DNA of 64,000 nucleotides from Flavobacterium algicola. GTDB lineage: Bacteria; Bacteroidota; Bacteroidia; Flavobacteriales; Flavobacteriaceae. Positions 10,001-18,771 of this stretch are shown here, piece by piece. Under the pieces are notes generated by a model that was not told the DNA's origin, made no database searches, and worked only from the letters and a program-made list of their open reading frames with translations. Both the position numbers and the translations under genes were made by a program. The stretch spans positions 620,001 through 684,000 of the forward strand of contig NZ_JAJTUT010000001.1 in the NCBI RefSeq assembly GCF_022399565.1. The letters are read 5' to 3'. Every line of letters starts with the position of its first letter. Positions within the stretch are counted from its first letter, which is position 1.

Positions 10001-10158
10001 ACAAATCAATTGGAACGGGTGCTGTGGGAGGAATGCTTATAGGTACGCTCTTGGGAGTATTTGTTATTCCAATATTATTCCTAATGTTCCAAACCTTACA
10101 GGAAAAAATTAGTGGTCCTGCTAAGGAAAGTTACGATGATGAGGACGATGAAGAATAA
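7021..10158 (+). CDS. RND efflux pump, HAE1 family (AcrB-like)
   Basis: A 1045-residue inner-membrane proton/drug antiporter, the normal length for AcrB-type HAE1 pumps. It opens with the family start MFKKFIQRPVLSTVISVII. Twelve transmembrane helices are expected: one at the N-terminus, five at ~340-500 and the same arrangement in the C-terminal half, with two large periplasmic loops. The proton-relay residues are present: the Asp-Asp pair in IGIVVDDAIVVVEAV (TM4) and the Lys in IGLLAKNGILIVEFA (TM10). The C-terminus ends in an acidic tail. The family uses the proton gradient to expel hydrophobic or amphiphilic compounds. It sits between its adaptor and outer-membrane factor, forming a complete tripartite pump. 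Confidence 0.96.
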   Translation: MFKKFIQRPVLSTVISVIIVILGILGLRSLAISQYPDIAPPTVNVTASYTGANADVVLKSVIVPLEEQINGVENMTYMTSTATNEGTASIKVYFKVGTNADIAAVNVQNRVSKASSLLPAEVTQSGVSVTKSQSSNLLIFTLYSEDKAFDETFLQNYAKINLVPEIQRVVGVGDVTVIGSKDYSMRIWLKPEMMQQYKLIPSDISVVLGEQNIEAAPGKFGENGKQAFQYVIKYKGRLTSVKEFENIVVKSIGNGKILRLKDVATVELGSLSYATSSNTNGNPSVGVAITQSPGSNARDVINNSKALIAEAVKSFPKGVNYTIMVDANDNLDASIEKVIHTLIEAFVLVFIVVFVFLQDLRSTLIPAIAVPVAIVGTFFFLNLFGYTINLLTLFALVLAIGIVVDDAIVVVEAVHAKLDNGYKSPRKATIHAMNEISGAIISITLVMAAVFIPVTFISGSTGVFYKQFGVTLAVAIILSAINALTLSPALCALLLKPHTEDKKHNTFTKRFYTAFNVAFDNITGKYKKSIEFLSIKKWIVIGSILIATGGLYYMMQTTPSGFVPSEDQGVVFANISLPPSSSLERSTIIAKQVDSIAHTIPGVEKTLRIVGQNFTAGAGSAYSMVIVRLKTWEDRELSVDDVIGELFKKTAGIREANIFFISPPTIQGFGQSGGFEFQLQDKGGHTTDEFYKVNTDFLAKLSERPEIQYAATPFNPGFPQYMMEINLEKAKDANVSINTILTTMQGYYGGLYASNFNKFGKQYRVMIQAAPDDRANKESLNKIFVRNTEGTMAPITEFITMNRVYGPESISRFNLFTSISISGAPKSGYSSGDAIKAIQEVAAEHLPAGYGYEFSGLTREELASGTETSFIFILCLVFVYFLLSAQYESYILPFAVLLSIPFGLAGAYIFMIGFGLNSNIYLQISLIMLIGLLAKNGILIVEFALDRRRKGMPILQSAVDGAVARLRPILMTSFAFTLGLVPLMFSTGAGAVGNKSIGTGAVGGMLIGTLLGVFVIPILFLMFQTLQEKISGPAKESYDDEDDEE

Positions 10159-10185
10159 AAGCTAAAAATTAAAAAAAGAAAAGCA

Positions 10186-11592
10186 ATGAATTTCAATTCA
10201 AATAAATACATACTATTGGTTATCACGGCCGCACTTTTCAGTGCGTGCTCGATTACCACAAAATACGAGCGTCCGAGCACAATTGCTACAAATAAACTGT
10301 ACCGCGATCAGCAAACTACCGATTCACTCTCGATGGCCAGTTTGCCTTGGAAAAACGTTTTTAAAGACGAAAAATTAAATGCACTGATTCAAAAAGGACT
10401 TGAAAATAATCTGAATCTCAAGAACGCCATTGAAAATATTGTACAAGCGCGAGCATCACTTAAACAAAGTAAATTAGCTTATTTCCCTACTTTGAATATT
10501 GATGCCAATGCTACCCGTACTAAGCAATCAAAAGCCGGCCTTAATTTTCCTGCAGGGATTGATATTAATACCTTAACTACTACCTACAAATTAGGTTTAA
10601 GTTCTTCTTGGGAAGCAGACATTTGGGGGAAATTGAGTAGCACCAAGAGAGCGGCATTATCAACCTACCTCGCTACAGATGCTGCAAAGCAAGCCATACA
10701 AACACAACTAATTGCTGACATTGCTAATAATTATTTTTTATTAATCGCTTATGACAAACAACTAGAAATTACCCAAGCAACCTTAACAAGTCGTCTGGAA
10801 AATGTAGAGACTATTAAATATTTAAAAGAAGGTGCAATTGTTAATGGTGCTGCAGTCGTACAAAGTCAAGCCAATCAATATGCAGTCGAAGTTTTGATTC
10901 CAGATTTAAAAAGGAGTATTAGAGAGACCGAAAACACGCTTAACTTATTATTAGGTCAAGCTTCTAGTTCTATCGACAGAAATATTCTGGAAGCACAAAT
11001 TCTGCCCGAAAAACTTACAGTGGGTTTGCCTTCACAGCTATTGCAGAACCGCCCCGATGTGCGTGAAGCCGAATTTAATTTTAGAACTGCTTTTGAAATG
11101 TCAAACAAAGCCAAAACCTATTTCTATCCTAGCTTAACGCTTACGGCTAGTACGGGTTTTTCAAATCTTACGCTATCGGACTTTTTTACTAATTCTGTTT
11201 TTTATTCATTAATTGGCGGATTGACACAACCATTATTTAATCAAGGACTTAATAAAGCGCGATTAACTACGGCGCAATCACAACAAGTACAAGCCTATCA
11301 TAATTTTCAACAAACATTATTAATAGCTGGGCAAGAAGTTTCAAACTCATTGTACTCTTATCAAATGGCAGTAGAGAAACAAGATGCTAGAAAACAGCAA
11401 ATAGAAGCATTGGAAAAAGCAGTTGATTACACCCAACAACTTCTTCAGTATAGTTCTGAGACCAATTATACTGATGTATTGACTTCACAGCAAAATTTAT
11501 TAACAGCACAATTAAGTGGTGTGAATGATAATTTACAAAAGTTACAGGCTGTAGTAGAATTGTATCGTGCTCTGGGTGGTGGTTGGAAATAG
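10186..11592 (+). CDS. RND outer-membrane factor lipoprotein (OprM/NodT-like)
   Basis: A 468-residue TolC-superfamily channel. The N-terminal signal ends in lipobox FSAC (Cys21). Two repeated OEP domains are visible (~60-250 and ~265-460), with signature regions LPWKNVFKDEKLNALIQ, LGLSSSWEADIWGKL and LLQNRPDVREAEF, the last being typical of NodT/OprM proteins. It forms the outer-membrane exit duct for the pump encoded 27 nt upstream. The three genes are closely spaced on one strand, so a single transcript is likely. The downstream spacer to the convergent cheB gene (11593-11730) holds no clear terminator hairpin. Confidence 0.94.
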   Translation: MNFNSNKYILLVITAALFSACSITTKYERPSTIATNKLYRDQQTTDSLSMASLPWKNVFKDEKLNALIQKGLENNLNLKNAIENIVQARASLKQSKLAYFPTLNIDANATRTKQSKAGLNFPAGIDINTLTTTYKLGLSSSWEADIWGKLSSTKRAALSTYLATDAAKQAIQTQLIADIANNYFLLIAYDKQLEITQATLTSRLENVETIKYLKEGAIVNGAAVVQSQANQYAVEVLIPDLKRSIRETENTLNLLLGQASSSIDRNILEAQILPEKLTVGLPSQLLQNRPDVREAEFNFRTAFEMSNKAKTYFYPSLTLTASTGFSNLTLSDFFTNSVFYSLIGGLTQPLFNQGLNKARLTTAQSQQVQAYHNFQQTLLIAGQEVSNSLYSYQMAVEKQDARKQQIEALEKAVDYTQQLLQYSSETNYTDVLTSQQNLLTAQLSGVNDNLQKLQAVVELYRALGGGWK

Positions 11593-11730
11593 TTGCGATG
11601 ATTTATTACTAATGACTGAGATATGAGTCTTCACCACTTATTATTCATCATCAAAATAGTAAAACTCGATTATTACATTTTTTTTCGAAAATGAACCTTT
11701 CGACACTTTCTATCTAAAAGTTCGTGATAG

Positions 11731-12315
11731 TTATTTATTAATGCTAGTTAGTAATGCTACCATCTCGTCAGTATCTAAAATAAGATCGGGATTTGTATTT
11801 TTGATAGCATGCTCCGGCATAAAAGACATTTCGGCATTTGAAGGATTCTGAATAATAACTTTACCGCCTAATTTTTGAATGGCCTGTAAACCTACTGTAC
11901 CATCTGTATTGCTTCCTGATAGAAGGACACCAACTAATGAGGATTTAAATACTTCTGCTGCCGATTCAAAAGAGACATCTATGCTAGGTCGACTGTGATT
12001 TACTTTCTTAGAAACGTCTAGAGAAAGTAGCATATTTTTTTCGAACAATAAATGATAATCAGAGGGAGCTATATAAATATGACCAGCTTCAAGTAGCGTT
12101 TTGTCCTCTACAATTTTTAAGGGAATAATTGTTTTTAAAGCAATCAATTCCTCCAAAGTATTGTCTTCAGTATTTTTGCGATGAAGAATTATTACAATTG
12201 CATAAGTCGGTATGGTTTGAAAAAGTGGAAGAATGTGCATCAATACCTTTAAACTTCCTGCTGACCCTCCAATTGCGACTACTTTGCAATTGGATATTAC
12301 TTCATCTTTCTCCAT
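11731..12315 (-). CDS. CheB-type protein methylesterase domain without receiver
   Basis: A 194-residue protein consisting only of the CheB catalytic domain. The triad can be read: Ser18 in GGSAGS, His45 in ILHRKN and Asp138 in SGSNTDGT. CheB removes methyl groups from, or deamidates, glutamyl residues of chemoreceptors. This version has no N-terminal receiver and so cannot be activated by intramolecular phosphorylation; the separate receiver at 13108-13473 could serve instead (inference). Its start overlaps cheR by 19 nt, and it is the last gene of a five-gene signalling operon. No chemoreceptor or CheA/CheW is encoded nearby, so the target is unknown and a role outside flagellar chemotaxis is likely. 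Confidence 0.9.
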   Translation of the reverse strand: MEKDEVISNCKVVAIGGSAGSLKVLMHILPLFQTIPTYAIVIILHRKNTEDNTLEELIALKTIIPLKIVEDKTLLEAGHIYIAPSDYHLLFEKNMLLSLDVSKKVNHSRPSIDVSFESAAEVFKSSLVGVLLSGSNTDGTVGLQAIQKLGGKVIIQNPSNAEMSFMPEHAIKNTNPDLILDTDEMVALLTSINK

Positions 12316-13106
12316 ATTTTCTCTTTCTCGAATTGTACGTATTTTGACTTTAATTCAGAATACTTTATTGTTTCTTTCGCTCCCAAAACCAAAAATCCAA
12401 GTTTTGGAAGACTGTCATCAAAGAGTTGTAATGCTCTTTCTTGTAAATCTTTATCAAAGTAAATTAATACATTTCGACAAAGTATTAAATCAAACTCATT
12501 AAAGGAACTATCTGACACTAAATTATGTTGTGAAAACACCATTTTCTCTGAAAGCTCTTCATTAAACTTTGCTATACCATAATTGGCTGTATAATAAGTA
12601 GAAAAATCTTCTTTACCTTCAGATACTAAATAATTTTCTGAATACTGTTTCATCATGCGCAGCGGAAATACTCCTTTTTTTGCGCTGTTCAAAACAAGCT
12701 CATTTATATCTGTAGCATAAATTAATGATTTGTGCAGTAAGTTGGCTTCCTTCAATAAAATTGCTATAGAATATACTTCCTCACCCGTGGCACAACCAGC
12801 GTGCCATATTCTTATAAATGGTTTTGTACCTAATATTGGAAGAATTTCTTTGCGGAGTACTGAGTAGAATAGAGGATCGCGAAACATTTCGGTAACATTC
12901 ACGGTAATTTCCTCTACCATTCTTTTATAATATTCAGCATCAGAGCGCACTTTCGCTAGAAAATCATGAAAATTTCGAAAACCATCCAAATGATAAACAC
13001 GGTCTACACGTCTTTTTAGCGAAGCCTTTGAATAACTTCCAAAATCAAAACCGTAGTATTCATAAACTACGTTTATAAGCATTTCTAATTCTATATCCTC
13101 AATCAT
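12297..13106 (-). CDS. CheR-type glutamate methyltransferase
   Basis: A 269-residue SAM-dependent methyltransferase of the CheR family. A small N-terminal helical domain (~5-65, YYGFDFGSYSKASLKRRV) is followed by the Rossmann methyltransferase domain with motif I AGCATGEE at 103-110 and LILCRNVLIYFDK near residue 215. CheR methylates glutamates on receptor signalling helices. It starts 1 nt after the stop of the single-receiver gene and overlaps cheB, so the receiver, methylase and esterase are translationally linked. With no receptor in the window, the substrate may be the hybrid kinase or a distant protein (inference). Confidence 0.92.
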   Translation of the reverse strand: MIEDIELEMLINVVYEYYGFDFGSYSKASLKRRVDRVYHLDGFRNFHDFLAKVRSDAEYYKRMVEEITVNVTEMFRDPLFYSVLRKEILPILGTKPFIRIWHAGCATGEEVYSIAILLKEANLLHKSLIYATDINELVLNSAKKGVFPLRMMKQYSENYLVSEGKEDFSTYYTANYGIAKFNEELSEKMVFSQHNLVSDSSFNEFDLILCRNVLIYFDKDLQERALQLFDDSLPKLGFLVLGAKETIKYSELKSKYVQFEKEKIWRKMK

Positions 13107-13107
13107 A

Positions 13108-13473
13108 TTATATAGTACTTAAAATAGCCAGTAATTTATCTACATCAATAGGTTTTGACACATAATAATCAGCACCTGCTTGTAGACATTTTTCTTTATC
13201 TCCTACCATAGCTTGCGCCGTGACAGCTATAATAAGAGTTTCTTGGTGTGCTTTAATTTCTTTAATTAACGGGATTGCCTCGTAACCATCCATATCGGGC
13301 ATCATCATATCAATTAATATCGCATCAAAAGGGTCATTATTTTTAAGAAATGATAATGCTTCTTCTGCACTCAAGCATGAGGAGCACTCAAAAGCCCTAG
13401 GTCGCAATGTGGCTGATAATGCAAAAATATTTCTGTTGTCATCATCAATAATTAGAACGCGCTTCTTATCCAT
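13108..13473 (-). CDS. Single-domain response regulator (receiver only)
   Basis: A 121-residue CheY-like receiver with no output domain. Acidic pocket DDD (residues 10-12), phospho-acceptor Asp in AILIDMMMPDMDGYE, Thr in IAVTAQAM and Lys in YVSKPIDVDKLL. It closely resembles the third receiver of the adjacent hybrid kinase (both read DMMMP-MDGYE, AVTA-AM-GD-EKC and KPID-D-LL), suggesting it arose by duplication from that domain. It starts 12 nt after the hybrid kinase stop and is followed after 1 nt by cheR. It probably takes phosphoryl groups from the kinases of the operon and acts by protein-protein contact, perhaps on CheB or CheR. Confidence 0.92.
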   Translation of the reverse strand: MDKKRVLIIDDDNRNIFALSATLRPRAFECSSCLSAEEALSFLKNNDPFDAILIDMMMPDMDGYEAIPLIKEIKAHQETLIIAVTAQAMVGDKEKCLQAGADYYVSKPIDVDKLLAILSTI

Positions 13474-13485
13474 GTCATAAATGTT

Positions 13486-16400
13486 TTAATTTTTATCATA
13501 CAACCATACTCTCAATAGAGATAATAGTTGGTCAATATCAATTGGCTTTGTAATATAATCTGACGCACCCGCTTTTATACACTTCTCCCTATCACCAGTC
13601 ATCGCTTTGGCCGTTACAGCAATCACAGGTAACTTATTAAATTTACCGTTGCTTCGTATCCTTTGTGCTGTTTCGTATCCATCCATATTAGGCATCATCA
13701 TATCTAATAAAACTAAGTCAGTATTGGGATATTCTTCCAAAACCTTTAGAGCTTCCTTACCATCAATCGCTGTAATGACATTAATTTTAAAAACCTCTAA
13801 AGCTTTTGTTAATGAGAAAATATTTCGAACATCATCATCGACTACCAAAACTGTTTTTTCAAACAAAACATTGTTCAACATATTCAATTTTCTATAGCCT
13901 TCATTTTTCCCTTCTGCTTTTTTGTTTTCCTCTACAACATGAAGAAAAAGAGATACTTCATCTAACATTCTTTGAAAGGAATGTGCTGTTTTGACCACGA
14001 TCGAATCGGCGTATTTCTTAATCTTAAGCTCTTCATTAATCGATAAGCTTTTCCCAGTAAACACAATAACAGGTAGGTTTTCTAATCCTGCATTCTTTTT
14101 TACAGTGTCAAGGATATCATAAGCATTTTTATCTGGAATTCCCATATCGAGAATCACACAGTCTAAACTATCAGTCGTCAGAGCATCAATACTTTTTCCA
14201 ATATCGCTTTTAATATCAGAATTGATATTATTTGATTCCAAAAAGTAAGCCAATGCCTTTGCATGCTTGGTGTTGTCTTCGATAATTAAAACTTTCTTAG
14301 ATTCCTTATTGATAATTTTTTCTATTCTTCTAAAGATCTCTGGCATTTCTTCAAAGGCAACAGGCTTTTCAAGGAAATTGATAGCTCCCTTCAACAAACT
14401 TTCTTGCTTCAATTTATGTGAAGACATTATATGAACAGGAATATGTTTTGTTTGAATGTTATTCTTTAATTCCTCCAAAACCTGCCAACCGTTCAAGATA
14501 GGGAGTTCAATATCTAGTAAAACACCAACTGGCTTATACAACAAAGCAAAACTAAGTGCATAATCACCACGTACTGCCACTACAGCTTTATACCCTTTCT
14601 TTCGACTAAAAGCCAATAAGGATTTTGCAAAATTAATATCATCTTCGACAATCAAAATAACTTTGTCGTTTTCTAATATCGAATTTCGATCATCTTCAAT
14701 CTCATCAGGAATAAGAGTACTTATAAATTTGACCTCACTTACTTTATTTACTTTTTCTTCGATTAATTTAATTTCATCTTCAAATTCCAGTTCCTTTGGA
14801 TACTCTACTCTTGCAAGAGATGAGTAAACCATTGGCATACTAAAAGTGAATTCACTTCCTTCGCCTGCTACACTTTTCAAAATTATTTCACCGCCCAACA
14901 ACTTTGCCAATTCACGACTTATCGACAATCCTAATCCAGTTCCTCCATATTTACGTTTTGTAGATCCATCTGCTTGCTGAAAAGCCTCAAAAATAAGCGG
15001 TTGCTTTTCTAATGGGATTCCAATACCGGTATCCTTTACTATAAAACAAATAACTTTATCGTTATCACTGTCCTTCTTTATTTCAATTGAAACTTGCCCA
15101 ATTGTTGTAAATTTTATAGCATTGGAAATAAGATTTTTTAAAATCTGTTCCAATCTCATCTTGTCTGTTTTAATTACAATCGGAGCTTTGTCATCTATAA
15201 TTTTAAATTCAATTTTTTTCTCTATCGCTACTTGAGTAAACAGATTTCTCATGGTATCGGTAATTTCTTTGGTAGACACATCAACCAATTCCAAATCCAT
15301 TTTTCCTGCCTCAATTTTTGAAAGGTCTAATATCTCATCAATTAACCCTAACAAACCGTTTCCAGAACTTTGAATTACCTTTGCAAATTCAATTTGTTCC
15401 TCATTCATATTTGCATCATTATTCTCAGAAAGCAAGCGACTTAAAAGTAAGATCGAATTTAATGGCGTACGAAGTTCATGAGACATGTTGGCCAAGAACT
15501 CTGATTTATAACGCGTACTCAACTCTAAATCCTCAGACTTTTTCTGAATCTCCAAATTGCGTTCTTCTAGCAGTACGCTACGTTCTGACAATTCTTCGTT
15601 AGTTTGTTGCAACTCTTCTTGTTGCACTCGCAGTTCTTCTTCAGATGCTTGTAATTTTTCTGTTTGCGTTTCTAGTTCTGCATTAACCGATTCCATCTCA
15701 CTGTGTTGTACTCTCAGTTCCTCAGATTGACTTTGCGTTTCTTCAAGTAGCTCATTTAAGCGTACTCTATTTTGAGTAGCTCTAAGCGTAATACCAATAT
15801 TGCTTGCAACATTTTTAAAAAATTCAAAATCCAACTCAGAGAATTCGTTGAGACTTGCCAATTCAACAACTCCCTCAATAAGATTATCTTGCAGGGGAAT
15901 AGCTATTATATGTGATGGCTGCATCTCACCCATCGCATAACTCACTTTTATATTGTCTTCAGAAAATGATTTTAATTCTAATATTTTACCAGAAACAAGT
16001 GCTTGACCTACTAAACCTTCTCCTTTTTTAAAGCGTTCTCTTTCCTTATTAGGTAGGTAGCTGTAAGTAGATGATAATTGCAAATCGTCTTCATCCATTA
16101 TATACAAAGCACCTGCGCTACTTTTTGTGTAAACGCATAAAAACTCAATTACATCTTTTGTCAATATAGTCATGGGTTTTTCGCCCAGCATCACATTATT
16201 CAGTTCAGCAATACCAGTTTGAAGCCATTCTTTTTGAGACAGCAAAAGAAATGATTTGCGCAATGAGAGGCGCATAGAATTAAGCGAACCTCCCAGACTT
16301 CCTAAGGCATCTTTTTGTGCGGTATCGACCTTGACGTCATAGTTACCTTTTGATATATTGGTAGCTATTTCGCTAACCGCAGCGATACGCCCTTCTGTCT

Positions 16401-17061
16401 CCTCATCTTTTTTGATAAGTTGATTCTGCAATTCATTTCGTTCGTTATAATCCTTTAGCACCCTCATGAAAAACACGATAGTAATTAGGAACGAAATTAC
16501 AAAAGCGACAATGATTAAAATAACGGTAAACATACCGTAATTTTCTGCGTTTAAATTTCGCTCTTTTAGTAATTTATTTTCATGTAATTCAATACGATTA
16601 TTGATTTGCGATATACTCGACATGATCGTCTTTCCATATGTCAAATCACCAGAAGCTGTACTTAGCCCGTTTTTTGTAGTATTGATACGTTTTTTGAGAT
16701 ATTTAAAAAAGTTGGCACGCAATGGTTTTAATTCGGCCAAATTCTGTAACTGGGCCGGATTGTCAGCCGTAAGCAACTCTAATTGTGCATATAGGCGTTC
16801 TGCCGCTTTCTCATCTTCTTTGAAATTCTCTATAAACACTTCGTCTTTTGTGATTACATATCCTCGAGCACCAGACTGAGCTTCTACTAGTCTAGAATTT
16901 GCCTTATTAAGGTATGTAATAACTTCACGAGTATGATCTACCAGTGAATTACTATTTAATAAACTTTGAATACTTAAAAAAGAAGCGGTTGAGCTAATCG
17001 TTAAAATAAGTAAGGAGATGGACGAACTGATAAAAAGATTTCTCTTAAAATTATTTCTCAT
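13486..17061 (-). CDS. Hybrid sensor histidine kinase: CHASE3-HAMP-GAF-HisKA-HATPase-REC-REC-REC
   Basis: A 1191-residue membrane hybrid kinase. Domains in order: TM1 (~10-32), extracytoplasmic CHASE3-type four-helix domain (~38-175, with the typical ARGYVITKDEVFIENF), TM2 (~178-200), HAMP (~205-265), GAF (~290-440), a long coiled coil (~440-515), HisKA with phospho-acceptor His528 in SHELRTPLNS, HATPase_c with GTGLGLSISRELAKLLGG, then three receivers (~800-915, ~925-1040, ~1070-1188). All three carry the phospho-acceptor Asp (LLDIELP, ILDMGIP, LLDMMMP). No output domain is fused, so phosphoryl groups must pass to a separate protein, most simply the receiver 12 nt downstream. It is the second gene of the signalling operon. 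Confidence 0.95.
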   Translation of the reverse strand: MRNNFKRNLFISSSISLLILTISSTASFLSIQSLLNSNSLVDHTREVITYLNKANSRLVEAQSGARGYVITKDEVFIENFKEDEKAAERLYAQLELLTADNPAQLQNLAELKPLRANFFKYLKKRINTTKNGLSTASGDLTYGKTIMSSISQINNRIELHENKLLKERNLNAENYGMFTVILIIVAFVISFLITIVFFMRVLKDYNERNELQNQLIKKDEETEGRIAAVSEIATNISKGNYDVKVDTAQKDALGSLGGSLNSMRLSLRKSFLLLSQKEWLQTGIAELNNVMLGEKPMTILTKDVIEFLCVYTKSSAGALYIMDEDDLQLSSTYSYLPNKERERFKKGEGLVGQALVSGKILELKSFSEDNIKVSYAMGEMQPSHIIAIPLQDNLIEGVVELASLNEFSELDFEFFKNVASNIGITLRATQNRVRLNELLEETQSQSEELRVQHSEMESVNAELETQTEKLQASEEELRVQQEELQQTNEELSERSVLLEERNLEIQKKSEDLELSTRYKSEFLANMSHELRTPLNSILLLSRLLSENNDANMNEEQIEFAKVIQSSGNGLLGLIDEILDLSKIEAGKMDLELVDVSTKEITDTMRNLFTQVAIEKKIEFKIIDDKAPIVIKTDKMRLEQILKNLISNAIKFTTIGQVSIEIKKDSDNDKVICFIVKDTGIGIPLEKQPLIFEAFQQADGSTKRKYGGTGLGLSISRELAKLLGGEIILKSVAGEGSEFTFSMPMVYSSLARVEYPKELEFEDEIKLIEEKVNKVSEVKFISTLIPDEIEDDRNSILENDKVILIVEDDINFAKSLLAFSRKKGYKAVVAVRGDYALSFALLYKPVGVLLDIELPILNGWQVLEELKNNIQTKHIPVHIMSSHKLKQESLLKGAINFLEKPVAFEEMPEIFRRIEKIINKESKKVLIIEDNTKHAKALAYFLESNNINSDIKSDIGKSIDALTTDSLDCVILDMGIPDKNAYDILDTVKKNAGLENLPVIVFTGKSLSINEELKIKKYADSIVVKTAHSFQRMLDEVSLFLHVVEENKKAEGKNEGYRKLNMLNNVLFEKTVLVVDDDVRNIFSLTKALEVFKINVITAIDGKEALKVLEEYPNTDLVLLDMMMPNMDGYETAQRIRSNGKFNKLPVIAVTAKAMTGDREKCIKAGASDYITKPIDIDQLLSLLRVWLYDKN

Positions 17062-17080
17062 AATTATAACTATACTATTT

Positions 17081-18301
17081 TTAGACTAAAACATTTTCTG
17101 TAGGCAAGATGATAATGAAGCTAGTACCTACTCCTTCTTTACTTTTAGCCGTTATAAGTCCGTTGTGATTTTCTATTATTTTTTTGGTAATTGCTAGCCC
17201 TATTCCGGTTCCTTGATATTCTCTTCGATCATGCAAACTCTGGAAAATCATAAATATTTGATCCAAATGTTCTTCATCAAAACCAATTCCGTTATCCTTT
17301 ACTGTAATCCTAATAAAGTTACCCGCGGAAGATGCAGCACTATCAAAACTTTTTTCTACAATTTGCTCTGACGAAATTTCGATTATTGGTGGAACATCTG
17401 TTCTGGAAAACTTAAGAGAATTACCAATTAAGTTTTGGAAAACTTGTCGAAATTGACTTGGAATCACTGTCAACACTGGTAACATATCTGCATTAACTGT
17501 AGCGCTCTTCTGCTCAATTTGAAAATCCAAATCGGTGATCACTTCCATCAAAACTGTATTTAGGTCAGTTTGAGTGGGAATTACCTTGGATGACAGTCTG
17601 GAGTATTCGAGTAAATCTGTAATTAGATTTTGCATTCTTTCTGCAGAGCGTATGGTACGTGCTACATAATCGGTGGCGGAATTACTTTTGGTCAAGAATC
17701 GTTCTTCAATAATTCTAATAAACATTAAAATTTTACGCAGTGGTTCTTGTAAATCGTGTGATACTACCCATGAAAATTGTTGTAGTTCGTGATTCCGCAT
17801 TTCAAGCTCTTCATTTCTTAAGAGCAATTCTTTAGTCCTATTAGCAACCTTAATTTCTAGAGTATCTTGCGCTTCTTTTCTTATTTCAACTTCTTTAGAA
17901 AGTAAGTCTCTAACCGATTTGAGTTCGTTTTGTTGGTGGTAAATTTTTAGAAATGTTTTTACCCGTAAAATTAACAAATCAGAATCGACCGGTTTTGTAA
18001 TATAATCAACACCACCTCGCTCATATCCTTTAAAAATAAATTTCTTTTGCTTATTAACTGCTGATAAAAAAATGACAGGAATATCTTTTGTACGCTTGCT
18101 GCCTGCTAGAATTTCGGCTACTTCAAAACCATCCATCCCCGGCATTTGTACATCCATTATAATTAAAAAGTAATCATTTTTTAGGATTTTCTTTAAAGCT
18201 TCGTCTCCAGATTCAGCAGTGTCAACTTCTAAATTATGGAGTTCTAAAATTTTTTTTAAGGCTAAAATATTTGCCCGTATATCATCAACAATTAATATCA
18301 T
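17081..18301 (-). CDS. Receiver-histidine kinase fusion (REC-coiled coil-HisKA-HATPase)
   Basis: A 406-residue cytoplasmic kinase with an N-terminal receiver (1-120: VDDIRANI, IIMDVQMPGMDGFE, FLSA, YITKPVDSD), a coiled coil (~125-172), HisKA with His182 in VSHDLQEPLRK and an HATPase_c domain (DNGIGFDEEHLDQIF, then GTGIGLAITKKIIENH). The SHDLQEPLR H-box is typical of phytochrome-like and bacteriophytochrome-type kinases. It has no membrane segment. It may be driven by phosphorylation of its own receiver by another kinase, such as the hybrid kinase that starts 19 nt downstream. It is the first gene of the five-gene operon. Confidence 0.93.
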   Translation of the reverse strand: MILIVDDIRANILALKKILELHNLEVDTAESGDEALKKILKNDYFLIIMDVQMPGMDGFEVAEILAGSKRTKDIPVIFLSAVNKQKKFIFKGYERGGVDYITKPVDSDLLILRVKTFLKIYHQQNELKSVRDLLSKEVEIRKEAQDTLEIKVANRTKELLLRNEELEMRNHELQQFSWVVSHDLQEPLRKILMFIRIIEERFLTKSNSATDYVARTIRSAERMQNLITDLLEYSRLSSKVIPTQTDLNTVLMEVITDLDFQIEQKSATVNADMLPVLTVIPSQFRQVFQNLIGNSLKFSRTDVPPIIEISSEQIVEKSFDSAASSAGNFIRITVKDNGIGFDEEHLDQIFMIFQSLHDRREYQGTGIGLAITKKIIENHNGLITAKSKEGVGTSFIIILPTENVLV

Positions 18302-18662
18302 AATGTTCTAGTCTCCGCATTTTTATTTCGTACTAATAGATAACGACAGTGCGATTTACTATCATTACCGACTATTTCTGGATAACTCTCAAAATTAGAA
18401 AAAAGATTTGAAAATCTTTAAACCATACGCATATAAATTGCGTCTTTTTTTAACTCATATAGAATAAAGATTGACGCAGTGACTGTTCCAATAAATCCAG
18501 ATGTTTTTTATTTTCTATTTAACTAAAAGCTGGTGATACTATATTGACATTTATTATCTTTTTCGAAAAGTAAAATAAAAGTTCGAATTTAATCTCTATA
18601 TAATTACAAAAGTAAAATCCGTAAAATAGCATAATTTATTATACTTTTTTACGGATCCTATG
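18302..18662. other. Intergenic region between tRNA-Arg and the signalling operon
   Basis: About 360 bp, AT-rich, with no convincing coding frame. It holds a hairpin downstream of tRNA-Arg (18617-18656) and two minus-strand matches to the -7 element TAnnTTTG (complements at 18390-18397 and 18607-18614). The nearer one is the more likely promoter for the signalling operon, though no good TTG -33 partner was seen. Confidence 0.4.
18617..18656 (-). terminator. Probable terminator downstream of tRNA-Arg
   Basis: A 10-bp inverted repeat, 18617-18626 (ATCCGTAAAA) with 18647-18656 (TTTTACGGAT), 20-nt loop. On the minus strand the stem is followed by a T-rich stretch (TTTTACTTTTG). It lies just downstream of tRNA-Arg in its direction of transcription. 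Confidence 0.55.
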
Positions 18663-18736
18663 TGGCCGCGACAGGGTTCGAACCTGCAACCCTCAGAGTC
18701 GAAATCTGATATTCTATCCAGTTGAACTACGCAGCC
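18663..18736 (-). tRNA. tRNA-Arg (anticodon TCG)
   Basis: A 74-nt cloverleaf on the minus strand. Acceptor stem GGCTGCG pairs with CGCGGCC (one G:T pair), discriminator A; anticodon stem TCAGA/TCTGA enclosing loop TTTCGAC gives anticodon TCG (reads CGA); T-arm has GGTTCGAACC. CCA is not encoded. It is located between the YqeY-like gene and the signalling operon. Confidence 0.95.
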
Positions 18737-18771
18737 TTTTAGGTTATTACCAAAAATAATAACCTGTTTTA

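Noticed and set aside
18741..18765. 9-bp hairpin between tRNA-Arg and the YqeY-like gene as terminator
   Set aside because: On the minus strand, where the genes lie, the stem is not followed by a T-run; it may be a processing hairpin but there is no support.
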